Positions 51,948 through 60,906 of a stretch of 64,000 bases of DNA are shown in pieces (within the stretch, counting starts at the first letter, position 1; each line of letters begins with the position of its first letter). This DNA comes from KACC-23026 sp963829575 (GTDB lineage: Bacteria > Bacillota > Bacilli > Bacillales > Sporolactobacillaceae), in the NCBI GenBank assembly GCA_963829575.1, contig CAWHJF010000002.1:186001-250000 (forward strand). Direction: 5' to 3'. The translations under genes were made by a program, and so were the position numbers. The notes beneath the pieces are model-generated. The model saw only the letters and a list, made by a program, of their open reading frames with translations. It made no database searches and had not been told where the DNA came from.

Positions 51948-52178
51948 ATGAAATCCGAGCATTCCCGTGAACAATCAATGAAAGCTAAACCCTCATCATA
52001 TGACAATGGAGAGAAGTTAGTCACAATGGATAAAGAACTCGCCCAAATCGTCACGGATGAAATTATTGTAAAAGCTAGAATCCAACACCTAGAAGCACTC
52101 ATTGATCAAAGTTTAGCCACTCGAGATAAAGATGCTTTTATGGCATTGTCAGAGGAATACCGTCGTTTAACTCAATGA
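51948..52178 (+). CDS. IDEAL-domain protein
   Basis: 76 residues. The C-terminal 45 residues form an IDEAL domain: ALIDQSLATRDKDAFMALSE near 49-68 is the signature. In Bacillus this short helical domain is found in proteins such as YpiB and in small stand-alone forms, and is thought to mediate protein contacts. The N-terminal 28 residues are polar and likely disordered. AAGGGGGAA precedes ATG. Ends before a bidirectional terminator. Confidence 0.8.
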   Translation: MKSEHSREQSMKAKPSSYDNGEKLVTMDKELAQIVTDEIIVKARIQHLEALIDQSLATRDKDAFMALSEEYRRLTQ

Positions 52179-52245
52179 TTTCATATAATTTTGGGTTTCA
52201 GATCTATTCCAGATTTCCTAACTTCGATAATGTTTAACTAAAAAT

Positions 52246-52281
52246 AAAGGATTATCGCCTTACACAGCGATAATCCTTTTT
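52246..52281. terminator. Bidirectional terminator
   Basis: AAGGATTATCGC/GCGATAATCCTT, 12-bp stem with seven T, between the IDEAL gene and the convergent dynA. Confidence 0.9.
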
Positions 52282-52302
52282 TTGCGGTTTTTAATCCTCT
52301 TC

Positions 52303-55300
52303 TTATTCAACGACACCAAGAGATACCAATGTGTTAAGCACGGTTTGATAAGTCTCCTGTAGCTCTTTTGCTTCCCTAATCGAGTCATGCTTTTGTTTAT
52401 AAAGATGCTCGATGCGTTTTTCGGCCAAAGAGTGATAAGAAAGAAGAGCCTGATCCAGTTCTTTTCTATAAGTGTCTTTAGTTAACTCACAAGCTTGAGT
52501 GAGATACGCTTCCATGTCTGGGACAAGTAGGGAAAGTAAGGCTTCTTTGAATTCTTTAATGCCGTTTTGTTCAAAGAATTGTTTCGGATTTTTATATAAT
52601 TTAAAGGTTTGAGTGAGTGCTTCTCTCGGAAGATCAATGAAATCATAAGGGAGCGGAGCCGCTTCCCATTCTGGTGATTCCGGTTCACGAAGTGCCCAAT
52701 CGGGACCGAGATGGTGATTCACTTGAGTATGAAAGCTATGAATGGCTTTGGTTAGATTCGCTTCAACTCGAATCCCCGTTGCTCGCACTTCTTGTTCAAG
52801 TTCATCGCTTAGAAAGTTTAAAATCTCCTCAAGGCAGGCGCCAAGTACAGCAGTTTTTGAGCCTCGCTCCTGTCGAAGTACACTCGGATTAAAGAAGCGC
52901 GAGAAATTTTCTGTGAGTTGAAGAGAAAGTCTTTGTTTCACATAATAGAATAATTCATCAGCTGTCTTTATGAGTTCCTCGCCCATCCATGCAACCGATT
53001 CTTCTTTAACAATTTTCTTCGCCTGATCTGCTTCTGATTGAAGACCCTCTAAAATCATGGTGCGTTCTGCGTCCGTCATGTTTCCTTTTTCAATAAAATC
53101 GTTTAAAAGGTGAGCGGCACGTTTAAATTCATCTTGAGCGCCACGCAAGGTTTGGCCAACAAGATCGTGTTTTACAAAACGTTCCCAATCGGCTTCAAAA
53201 AGAGAGAAACCGGAGTCTGAATACAACTGAGAATCCTGCTGTTGTTTGGCTCGAAGGCCATTAAGACTCGACAAACCGAAGAGACGAGGGGAAGTAAGCC
53301 CTTGGTTCTCCAATTGTTGGTTCACAAAATCGAGCACCTGTTGCCGTTCGCTAGGATTACGAGCAAGATCAATGGCATTGACGATAAAGAAGAATTTGTC
53401 ACGTTCAAAGGCGTCTTGAATTCGACCTAATTGGCGTAAGAAGGTTTCATCCGCTCTTGAGAAGGCGTGTTGATAATACGTGACAAAGACGACAGCGTCC
53501 GCGCTTTTAATATATTTATAAGAGGTTTCTGTGTGTCTAGCATTCAGTGAATCCGCTCCAGGGGTGTCCACAAGGATCATCCCTTTTCGTGTGGCTTCAC
53601 AGTCGTAGTATAAGTCCACTCGATCGATGAGACACGCTTGTGTCTCATCGGCGACGATTTCTTGCCCAACCGCCATGTCGACCACACGCTCTTGGCCAAG
53701 GTTCGCGCGATGGTCTTTTAGCCCAACTAACACCGCCTCTAAAAAGGCAAGGAAGAGCTTACCTTTTGAGTAACCCGCACCAAGTTCTGGCAATGAGCGA
53801 ATCACTCGATTGAGTTGATCAAGCGAGTCAATTTCTTTCCCAAACGGTGTGAGGGCCCGATGGAGGTCATGAAGAAGGGCGTCCTCTGACTTCATATAGA
53901 GCACCATGTGACCGTGGGGGTGCGCCTCATCAACAGGTAAAATCCGATTGACGACAGCCGTTGTTGGGTTTGGCGAAACCTTAAGAACAGAGTCCCCTAA
54001 AAGTGCATTGGCAAAAGACGATTTTCCTGCACTGAACGCTCCAAATAAAGCAACCGTTAGACGTTGATTCTCAAGGCGTTCAAGTCGGTTCATTAAATCA
54101 GAGCCGGTCTCCTTAAACCCTTTTGCTGAACGCAAGGCGAGAGAAGCATTCAAAAGGACCGAGGCCTCTAGTGGCTCAGTGGTTGGTTCACTTTTTGTTT
54201 GGTCCTCTTCATGCTTAGGTGTTTTCACGCTATTCGTGTCGCCCTCACCATTCGTTGAACGTGAGGGTTCAGTCTCATCAATCGAATTCTGTTTCACCTT
54301 AGGAGGCGCAGCCAAAAGAGAGGCAACGGATTGTTGGACGGTATCATCCGTTAGTATTTGAGAAATCAGAATATGATCCAGTTGATCGAAATGATGCGTT
54401 TCTTGTTTGCGAAGGTTTAACGCCTTTTTCATCATATCAAGCTCAGATGCGATCGTGTCCAATTTACCTGTAGCACCATGCTGATTTTGATCAAGACCTT
54501 TTGCAAGCACCTCTTTTAATCCGTCAAATTTTTCATTGATTAACATACGCATTTCTTTTTGTATGGCTTTAGCCAATTGATCTGCGAACGTAAGGAGATA
54601 GGCCCCTGTGATCCGAGCTCCAGAGTGAATCTGTTTTTTTAGAAACGCTTCACCGATTGAGAGCGTTAAGCTCTGACTAATCCGTTTCAACTCATCTTTT
54701 TCAGCCATAAGGGGTTCAACCACTTTGTAGAACGTATCCCCGGTTTGCCAGTTTAAGGTTTGAACTCTTTTATTCAAGTCTTCCAGTAAAAGATCTAAGC
54801 GTTGCTCTTGCTCTTTTGCGACTTTACCTTTGGTCGAGAAAAATCCAACTTTGAATTCAGGTTGTATAGATTCTAAGTACGATTTGGCGAGTTCCCGTGT
54901 CTCATAAGGGGTTAAAACAGCGGATTCGATCGTTCGATGAATGTCGGATTTGGCTTGGTCGATCCATTCCTGTACGGAATGAAGATCGACTTGTTCATTT
55001 AATTCAACCTGTTCGTTCTCAAGATCCGTGACTCGTTTTTGAAGGTCTACAAGATCAAGTGAGGAATCGACGGCCTCCATATTGTTGACAGACTTCCACC
55101 ATTCCTTGTGGTCGTTCACTAAAGCTTCTAAAATCGTGTTCAGTGAATCCGTTTCGGCTTTTTGATTAGCGAGCTCGCCAATGAATGCTTTAAAGGCGTC
55201 CCATTCATTGTGAGGGTGCGTCAGATCGGCAAGGGACAGGTAGAAAAGTCGTTCAATATTCAATCCCCAATCCGTTAGAGATTTTTCGATTCTAGCCTTA

Positions 55301-55941
55301 TAGGTTTCAAACGGAATTTCACTTTCCTGGTGTTTGTCGATTTGGTTCACGATCAGATAGATGGGTTTTCCTAGTCGTTGAACTCGGTCTAAGAACTCAA
55401 AGTTCCCTTCGGATTGAATGTGATTATAATCGGCAACAAAAAGGATCGAATCGGCCAAGAAGACCGCGTCTTCTGTTGCAGCTTGATGATCGCGATCGGT
55501 GGCGTCAACGCCTGGAGTATCAAATAACATCCAATCGGAAGGGAAGGTATCCCCCATTTGAATACGCACTTCATCAATTTCTTGTGTGTTTTTGCACCAT
55601 TCTTTTAGTTTCTCTGAATTATAAGGTGGATTCATTATGGCAGTTTCACCATCTTTGTAGACCACTCTTACAGATTCAGGACCTGGTTCAAGACGAACAA
55701 GATTACCGCTCGTTGGAACGGGACTTGTTGGAAGGAGGTCCTCAGACAAAAGCGTGTTTAAGAGGGTGGATTTTCCAGCCGAGAAATGGCCGCAAAAACA
55801 CGCTGCATGCCAATTTTTATAGGATTTTTCGAGTAGTTTAAAGAGTCGTCTGGCGCCACGATCGTCACCAGAATCGCGAAATTGGATATAGAGTTCCCAA
55901 AGTGTTCCAAGATTTGAATTTTCAAAGTTTGAATGCGTCAT
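52303..55941 (-). CDS. dynA: Dynamin-like GTPase DynA
   Basis: 1212 residues from ATG 55941 (GTG 55950 is possible). Two complete dynamin modules fused in tandem, as in Bacillus DynA: first P-loop GHFSAGKSTLLN near 50, FDTPGVDATDRD and VNQIDKH; second P-loop FGAFSAGKSSFANALL near 635, LVDTPGADSLNARH and FIVNAIDLA. Long helical stalks lie between and after. DynA tethers and fuses membranes and helps cells tolerate phage and membrane damage. It is the last gene of an operon with the EamA and RNase H genes (5 bp from EamA). Confidence 0.93.
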   Translation of the reverse strand: MTHSNFENSNLGTLWELYIQFRDSGDDRGARRLFKLLEKSYKNWHAACFCGHFSAGKSTLLNTLLSEDLLPTSPVPTSGNLVRLEPGPESVRVVYKDGETAIMNPPYNSEKLKEWCKNTQEIDEVRIQMGDTFPSDWMLFDTPGVDATDRDHQAATEDAVFLADSILFVADYNHIQSEGNFEFLDRVQRLGKPIYLIVNQIDKHQESEIPFETYKARIEKSLTDWGLNIERLFYLSLADLTHPHNEWDAFKAFIGELANQKAETDSLNTILEALVNDHKEWWKSVNNMEAVDSSLDLVDLQKRVTDLENEQVELNEQVDLHSVQEWIDQAKSDIHRTIESAVLTPYETRELAKSYLESIQPEFKVGFFSTKGKVAKEQEQRLDLLLEDLNKRVQTLNWQTGDTFYKVVEPLMAEKDELKRISQSLTLSIGEAFLKKQIHSGARITGAYLLTFADQLAKAIQKEMRMLINEKFDGLKEVLAKGLDQNQHGATGKLDTIASELDMMKKALNLRKQETHHFDQLDHILISQILTDDTVQQSVASLLAAPPKVKQNSIDETEPSRSTNGEGDTNSVKTPKHEEDQTKSEPTTEPLEASVLLNASLALRSAKGFKETGSDLMNRLERLENQRLTVALFGAFSAGKSSFANALLGDSVLKVSPNPTTAVVNRILPVDEAHPHGHMVLYMKSEDALLHDLHRALTPFGKEIDSLDQLNRVIRSLPELGAGYSKGKLFLAFLEAVLVGLKDHRANLGQERVVDMAVGQEIVADETQACLIDRVDLYYDCEATRKGMILVDTPGADSLNARHTETSYKYIKSADAVVFVTYYQHAFSRADETFLRQLGRIQDAFERDKFFFIVNAIDLARNPSERQQVLDFVNQQLENQGLTSPRLFGLSSLNGLRAKQQQDSQLYSDSGFSLFEADWERFVKHDLVGQTLRGAQDEFKRAAHLLNDFIEKGNMTDAERTMILEGLQSEADQAKKIVKEESVAWMGEELIKTADELFYYVKQRLSLQLTENFSRFFNPSVLRQERGSKTAVLGACLEEILNFLSDELEQEVRATGIRVEANLTKAIHSFHTQVNHHLGPDWALREPESPEWEAAPLPYDFIDLPREALTQTFKLYKNPKQFFEQNGIKEFKEALLSLLVPDMEAYLTQACELTKDTYRKELDQALLSYHSLAEKRIEHLYKQKHDSIREAKELQETYQTVLNTLVSLGVVE

Positions 55942-55955
55942 GATTGTCACTTCTC

Positions 55956-56873
55956 TCAGTCGGTTTTAACGTGTCCGGTTCGTTGTTTTTTGGGGCGAGT
56001 CGGCCACTCAGCAAGCACCATGCCAGCTAAAATCAGCAGACCGCCAATTTCTGTTGTCACTTTTAAATTCTCGTGAACCCAGACCAATGCGGTTAGGGCC
56101 GCAAAAACGGGTTCCATAATAAAAATCAAGCCAACGTGTGTGGGTGTCGTATAGCGCTGCAACCGTGTTTGGAAGAGAAAGGCCAAGGCTGTGGCAAACA
56201 CGGCAGTAAACACGCATGCCAATAGGACGCTCCCATTTGAAAACGGGTTTAAGGTAAACGTCTGGACTGGCCCGTTAAGAAAGAGCCCGCCGATAAAGCT
56301 TAAAATTGATACGGTTAAAAGCTGTACAATGGTTAATAGAAAACTAGAATAAAAGGAAGTCACTTTAGCGGTGACGATGATGTGAAAGCCGAAGGCAAAG
56401 GCGCAAATCAGAGCCAAAGCATCGCCGCGGTTTAGTGCTAGTGAGTTGACCATTGTAAGAAGATATAGACCGCCCGTTGCGAGAATTACGCCATAAAAAG
56501 CGGTCCGTTTCGGCGGTTGTTTTAATAGAAAGAATGATAAGAGCGGGACTAGGATGACGCTAAGTCCGGTGATAAAAGCGGCTTTAGAACTGGTCGTATA
56601 AAGAAGACCAAGCGTTTGAGTGCCGTAACCAATAAAGAGAATCGTTCCAAGCAGGACACCCACTCCAACCATCTTCCATGAGAGATCTTGTTTACGTTTA
56701 TTTGGCACCCAAATATAGGCGATACTCAGGGCGAGCGCACCGGCCAAAAACCGCCAGCCGTTAAAAGCCATAGGTGGGATCGAGGCAATGGCGTCTTGAA
56801 CTACAATAAACGTGGTCCCCCAAATAAACGCAACAAATAGGAGGCCGCTGTCGGCTAACCACATTTTCTTCAT
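55956..56873 (-). CDS. EamA/DMT family transporter
   Basis: 305 residues with ten helices in two EamA halves (about 7-140 and 150-285); FIWGTTFIVVQDAIASIPP at the start and ALTALVWVHENLK in the second half are typical. The start ATG 56873 overlaps the stop of the RNase H-like gene upstream by 4 bases (ATGA), and the stop is 14 bases before the dynA start, so the three genes form one operon. Substrate unknown. Different from the EamA gene at 7391. Confidence 0.87.
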   Translation of the reverse strand: MKKMWLADSGLLFVAFIWGTTFIVVQDAIASIPPMAFNGWRFLAGALALSIAYIWVPNKRKQDLSWKMVGVGVLLGTILFIGYGTQTLGLLYTTSSKAAFITGLSVILVPLLSFFLLKQPPKRTAFYGVILATGGLYLLTMVNSLALNRGDALALICAFAFGFHIIVTAKVTSFYSSFLLTIVQLLTVSILSFIGGLFLNGPVQTFTLNPFSNGSVLLACVFTAVFATALAFLFQTRLQRYTTPTHVGLIFIMEPVFAALTALVWVHENLKVTTEIGGLLILAGMVLAEWPTRPKKQRTGHVKTD

Positions 56874-57286
56874 GAGGAAGGCCTCCGTTTTTCTTTTCTT
56901 TGGATTTGAATCGCTTGCCGCGCAAGTTGATCGGTCTTTTTATTTTGACCGCTTGGCACCCATTTTACGAAGACAAAATCAAACGCCTCTTCAAGGTTCA
57001 AGGCTTGATCAAGCAAAGGTTGATAAAGCGCGTTTTTGATATAGCGGTTGTTGTATGCACGGTCTACGAGTTGTGAGTCTGTTTTGATTGAAACCATGCG
57101 GATCGCCTTTTGTTTGCAGAGTGTCAACGCATGGATGAGTGCCTGGAATTCGGCCTCATGGTTGCTCATTTCTCCAATAGGGATCGCATGCTCTTCAGCC
57201 TTTCCATCTGGAAACTTAATCAGTATGCCAATTCCGGATGGACCAGGATTCCCCGCGCTCGCACCATCAATATAAACATCGACCAC
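56870..57286 (-). CDS. RNase HI-like protein (YpdQ type)
   Basis: 138 residues from GTG 57286 after AAAGGGG. RNase H fold with the acidic set D7 (YIDGAS), E46 (HEAEFQAL), D70 (KTDSQLV) and D119 (KKTDQLA). The usual late His of bacterial RNase HI is not obvious. Resembles B. subtilis YpdQ, which was reported to lack RNase H activity on standard substrates, so activity is uncertain. First gene of the operon with EamA and dynA; no N-terminal RNA/DNA-hybrid-binding domain. Confidence 0.85.
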   Translation of the reverse strand: MVDVYIDGASAGNPGPSGIGILIKFPDGKAEEHAIPIGEMSNHEAEFQALIHALTLCKQKAIRMVSIKTDSQLVDRAYNNRYIKNALYQPLLDQALNLEEAFDFVFVKWVPSGQNKKTDQLARQAIQIQRKEKRRPSS

Positions 57287-57519
57287 GAGAGCACCCCTTT
57301 TAATAGATACTTTTCTAAAGAATGGACGCCTACATTAGATAATGTCTGTTCGCTTAAATAAAAAAACAATATTTTTGAAAACAAGTATTAGACAAAGTCC
57401 TCTATATAAAATACAACATTTACAAAGGCTAGGAAAGCCTCAGCGTTTAATTTCCCGTATTCCTTCCAGTGGGAATCCTTTCCTCCTCTGTGATAAGATG
57501 AGGTGGTGAGGTGAGTAGG

Positions 57520-57942
57520 ATGAAAAAGACCTTTGACCACATTGGCTTAGGTGTTCGCAGGTTAGAAGACGCAATTGATTTTTACATAAATAAAATGGGC
57601 GCACAACTTTTGGATCGGTATACGAGCGACCAGCCTGGTGTCGAAGTACATGTTGCAGTTATTGAACTTGGCGGACTGCACATGGAAGTTATGGAACCCA
57701 CAAACAAAAACTCGCCTATGGCGCAATTTCTCAGATTGCGAGGAAAAGGTGTGCATCATATAGCCTACCGCGTTCCGGATTTGGATGCCGCAATTGAAGA
57801 AGCCCGGCACGACGGCATGCGATTCTTAGACCACACTTATCGAGTGAATCAACACGGCCGGCGCTTGATCTATATGAACCCCGCATCTACTGAAGGCACA
57901 TTAACAGAACTATGCGATTATCCGAATTTAGATGATGTGTGA
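57520..57942 (+). CDS. Methylmalonyl-CoA epimerase-like VOC protein
   Basis: 140 residues from ATG 57520, after GAGGTGAG. Vicinal-oxygen-chelate fold in two halves: DHIGLGVRRLEDAIDFY (H7) and HHIAYRVPDLDAAIEEA (H79/H80), with metal carboxylates likely in GLHMEVMEP and TLTELCDYP. It resembles methylmalonyl-CoA epimerase (YqjC-like), but there is no mutase or carboxylase gene nearby, so the substrate remains open. Followed by the second copy of the 88-bp element. Confidence 0.78.
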   Translation: MKKTFDHIGLGVRRLEDAIDFYINKMGAQLLDRYTSDQPGVEVHVAVIELGGLHMEVMEPTNKNSPMAQFLRLRGKGVHHIAYRVPDLDAAIEEARHDGMRFLDHTYRVNQHGRRLIYMNPASTEGTLTELCDYPNLDDV

Positions 57943-58011
57943 ATGGGTTAAGTGACGAAAGCGAGGTGCCAGAGGTGGTCGACTCGGCGGACGTTTTAAA
58001 ATGAAGTCATT

Positions 58012-58099
58012 GTTCCCGTACGAGGAGTTCGACACGCGTACGGGAACTAAAAAGGAGTCATTGTGTCCGAAAAGCGAGCGGGAAAAGTGTACGGGAGCT
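58012..58099. repeat. 88-bp dispersed element, copy 2
   Basis: GTTCCCG at 58012 pairs with CGGGAAC at 58040, then TCCGAAAA..GAG..GTGTACGGGAGCT. Same length and motif order as 51675-51762, but the copies share only part of their bases. Lies between the VOC gene and fhs. Confidence 0.55.
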
Positions 58100-58188
58100 A
58101 AGCCCCCTGAAATAGCGCCCGAACGCCGGTGGCCGTGACGTTACGGGCATCATTTTATAAAAAATGCACATAAAAAGAGGGTTAGAAC

Positions 58189-59862
58189 ATGGTCAAAACA
58201 GACATCGAAATTGCTCAAGAGGCGACGCTACTGCCAATTACCCAAATTGCAGAACAACTGGGATTAAATGAGAGCGATTGGGAGCCTTATGGACGGTATA
58301 AAGGAAAAGTAAACGCGACATTACTAGACACCTATAAAGAAGCACCAGATGGACAGATCATCCTTGTCACATCCATTAATCCCACACCTGCCGGAGAAGG
58401 AAAATCGACCGTTACGGTTGGACTTGGTCAAGCCCTTAATCGAATCGGGAAAAAGGCCGTGATTGCGCTCCGCGAGCCGTCTCTTGGCCCTAATATGGGG
58501 TTGAAGGGTGGCGCGGCTGGAGGAGGGTATTCTCAAGTTGTGCCGATGGAAGACATCAATCTCCATTTTACAGGAGATTTCCATGCCATAACTACTGCTC
58601 ACAATACGGTAGCAGCAGTGCTAGATAATCATATTCATCACGGGAATGAGCTAGACATCGATCCAGGGCGGATTGTTTGGCGACGAGTGCTCGACTTAAA
58701 TGACCGAGCTCTAAGAAATATTGTCGTTGGTTTAGGCGGTCCAGCGAATGGTGTTCCACGAGAAGATGGTTTTGATATTACGGTCGCTTCTGAAATAATG
58801 GCGATCCTATGTCTTGCGAAAGATTTAGAGGATTTAAAAATAAGGTTAGGTAAAATTGTCGTTGCTTATAATCGGAATCGTGAACCGGTTACCGCTCAAG
58901 ACCTTGAGGTTGTAGGGGCGTTAGCCTTGCTTCTAAAAGACGCGATCAACCCGAACCTTGTCCAAACCCTAGAAAACACACCGGCTTTTATTCATGGTGG
59001 TCCATTTGCAAATATAGCGCATGGTTGTAACAGTGTGATTGCAACGAAACTTGCTGCAAAATTAGGCGACTACGTGGTGACAGAAGCAGGATTTGGAGCC
59101 GATCTTGGTGCGGAAAAATTCTTGAATATTAAGACGCGTGCTGGTGACATTGACCCAAGTGCCGTCGTGATCGTTGTCACGGTTCGTGCGTTAAAGATGC
59201 ATGGAGGACTCGCCCTTAACCAATTACGTGAAGAAAATTTATCCGCTTTAGAAAAAGGTCTTGAAAATGCCGAGAAGCATATTGAAACCATTCAAGCGTT
59301 TGGTCTTCCTTTTGTAATCGCGATCAATCATTTCATTCATGATACAGAGAAAGAAGTAGCTCTTGTAAGATCGTGGGCACACGATCGAGGCTATCGTGCG
59401 GAAGTGGCACGCGTTTGGGAACACGGTGGGGCCGGAGGTGAAGCCCTTGCTCATGCTGTAGTTGAAACTATTCAACAGGGTAAGGCCTCTTTCTCACCGT
59501 TATATCCACTAGATCTTGATCTTGAAGAAAAAATCGGTGTGATTGCAACGAGAGTATATGGAGCGAGCGGTATTGATTTCACAGCACGTGCAGCCAAGCA
59601 ACTCAAAGATTTTAAGGAAAAAGGTTGGAATCACCTGCCAGTTTGTATGGCAAAAACCCAGTACTCGTTATCGGATGATCCTGGTAAGCTTGGACGGCCT
59701 CGGGATTTCATTGTCCAAGTACGCGAATTACGTGCCTCTGTTGGAGCGGGGTTTATCGTCGCGATTACAGGTTCCATCTTAACCATGCCCGGACTGCCGA
59801 TGCGACCAGCCGCTTTAAATATGGATGTAACAAAAGATGGGAAAGTCACAGGATTGTTTTAA
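58189..59862 (+). CDS. fhs: Formate-tetrahydrofolate ligase
   Basis: 557 residues, full length. ATP-binding PTPAGEGKST at 65-74; PSLGPNMGLKGGAAGGGY after it; conserved IMAILCLAKDLEDLK in the middle. Joins formate to tetrahydrofolate with ATP, supplying 10-formyl-THF for purine and fMet synthesis. AGAGGGTT precedes ATG 58189. No THF riboswitch is apparent in front. Monocistronic by appearance. Confidence 0.95.
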   Translation: MVKTDIEIAQEATLLPITQIAEQLGLNESDWEPYGRYKGKVNATLLDTYKEAPDGQIILVTSINPTPAGEGKSTVTVGLGQALNRIGKKAVIALREPSLGPNMGLKGGAAGGGYSQVVPMEDINLHFTGDFHAITTAHNTVAAVLDNHIHHGNELDIDPGRIVWRRVLDLNDRALRNIVVGLGGPANGVPREDGFDITVASEIMAILCLAKDLEDLKIRLGKIVVAYNRNREPVTAQDLEVVGALALLLKDAINPNLVQTLENTPAFIHGGPFANIAHGCNSVIATKLAAKLGDYVVTEAGFGADLGAEKFLNIKTRAGDIDPSAVVIVVTVRALKMHGGLALNQLREENLSALEKGLENAEKHIETIQAFGLPFVIAINHFIHDTEKEVALVRSWAHDRGYRAEVARVWEHGGAGGEALAHAVVETIQQGKASFSPLYPLDLDLEEKIGVIATRVYGASGIDFTARAAKQLKDFKEKGWNHLPVCMAKTQYSLSDDPGKLGRPRDFIVQVRELRASVGAGFIVAITGSILTMPGLPMRPAALNMDVTKDGKVTGLF

Positions 59863-59977
59863 AATTTAAGGTGCCTATTTGGTCAACTTTGGCCCCTTGA
59901 GCCAGTTGCTTGATTGAAAAAGCATTCCGTGTTACTTTAATAGTTACTATAATGACTAAATCGGGAGGTAGACGTTT

Positions 59978-60409
59978 ATGTCAATGGCCTACGAAGAATA
60001 TATGAGACAAATTGTGAAACCAATGAGAGATGAGCTTACAAACGCAGGATTTCAGGAGCTTCGCACACCTGAAGAGGTGGACACTTATATGGAGCAACCG
60101 GAAGGCACAACACTCGTTTTTGTCAATTCGATTTGTGGATGTGCAGCAGGACTTGCTCGCCCAGCCGCAGTTCGAGCGCTTGAAGCCGGTCAAAAACCGG
60201 ATCATTTGGTTACGGTGTTTGCGGGACAGGATCGCGAAGCCACTGCACAAATGCGCGACTATTTTGAAGGGTTTGAGCCATCTTCACCTTCAATGGCTCT
60301 TTTAAAAGGTAAAGAAGTGGTTCACTTCATTCCTCGTGAAGATATAGAAGATGAAGACATCGAGGCCATTATCGCGAACTTAAAGAACGCCATTGATAAA
60401 AATTGTTAA
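59978..60409 (+). CDS. brxA: Bacilliredoxin BrxA
   Basis: 143 residues. The C53-G-C55 redox site in NSICGCAAGLARP is that of the bacilliredoxin (DUF1094) family, and the start MSMAYEEYMRQ and the end favour BrxA (YphP) over BrxB. It removes bacillithiol from S-bacillithiolated proteins, which means bacillithiol is likely made by the host. TATAAT 30 bp upstream of the GGGAGG site is a likely -10. A GGCCAAG/CTTGGTCC hairpin follows at 60424-60450. Confidence 0.93.
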   Translation: MSMAYEEYMRQIVKPMRDELTNAGFQELRTPEEVDTYMEQPEGTTLVFVNSICGCAAGLARPAAVRALEAGQKPDHLVTVFAGQDREATAQMRDYFEGFEPSSPSMALLKGKEVVHFIPREDIEDEDIEAIIANLKNAIDKNC

Positions 60410-60425
60410 GAATAGGCGTAAGAGA

Positions 60426-60452
60426 GAGGGCCAAGGACACTTGGTCCTTTTC
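60426..60452 (+). terminator. Terminator of brxA
   Basis: GGCCAAG/CTTGGTCC stem with short T-run. Confidence 0.75.
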
Positions 60453-60589
60453 TGTGGGGTAAAAAGCGAGAAATGTGACCTTTCTCACAGACTTGTAAGT
60501 TTGTTTTCATTTAGTATTAAATTTAATCGTGTTCCTATAAAGGCGACCATAGCTACTAGGATCTTACGCTGAAAAAGGAGTCCAACCTA

Positions 60590-60831
60590 ATGCTGTCGAG
60601 CGATGAAAAAAAAGGGCCATCGAAGCCATACAAGAATTTTTCTATTTGGAACGTGGTGAAGAAATCGGACTTATTGCATCAGAAAACATTCTAGAATTTT
60701 TTAATGCAAGTTTAGCTCCATTAGTCTATAATCGAGCGATCCGTGATGTGAAGCAGAGTGTTCTTCAACAAATGGGAACCATTGAAGAAGCAGTGGATGT
60801 TTTACAAAAACCAATCCAACAATCAAGATAA
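60590..60831 (+). pseudogene. DUF2164 protein, frameshifted at an A8 run
   Basis: ATG 60590 has a good AAAAAGGAG site. The frame reads MLSSDEKK, then hits GATG-A8-GGG; if the run held nine A, the reading would continue as RAIEAIQEFFYLERGEEIGL and on to ILEFFNASLAPLVYNRAIRD, a normal DUF2164 protein of about 80 residues. With eight A the frame is lost. The downstream part keeps every conserved block, so the slip is very recent, an assembly or read error, or a site of transcriptional slippage. DUF2164 has no known function. Confidence 0.7.
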
Positions 60832-60906
60832 GCGTGCAAATTGACTCGGAATTTGGTATGATTTAATTTGTGAAAAAAACGTAATTAGATTATAGAGGTG
60901 ACTAGT

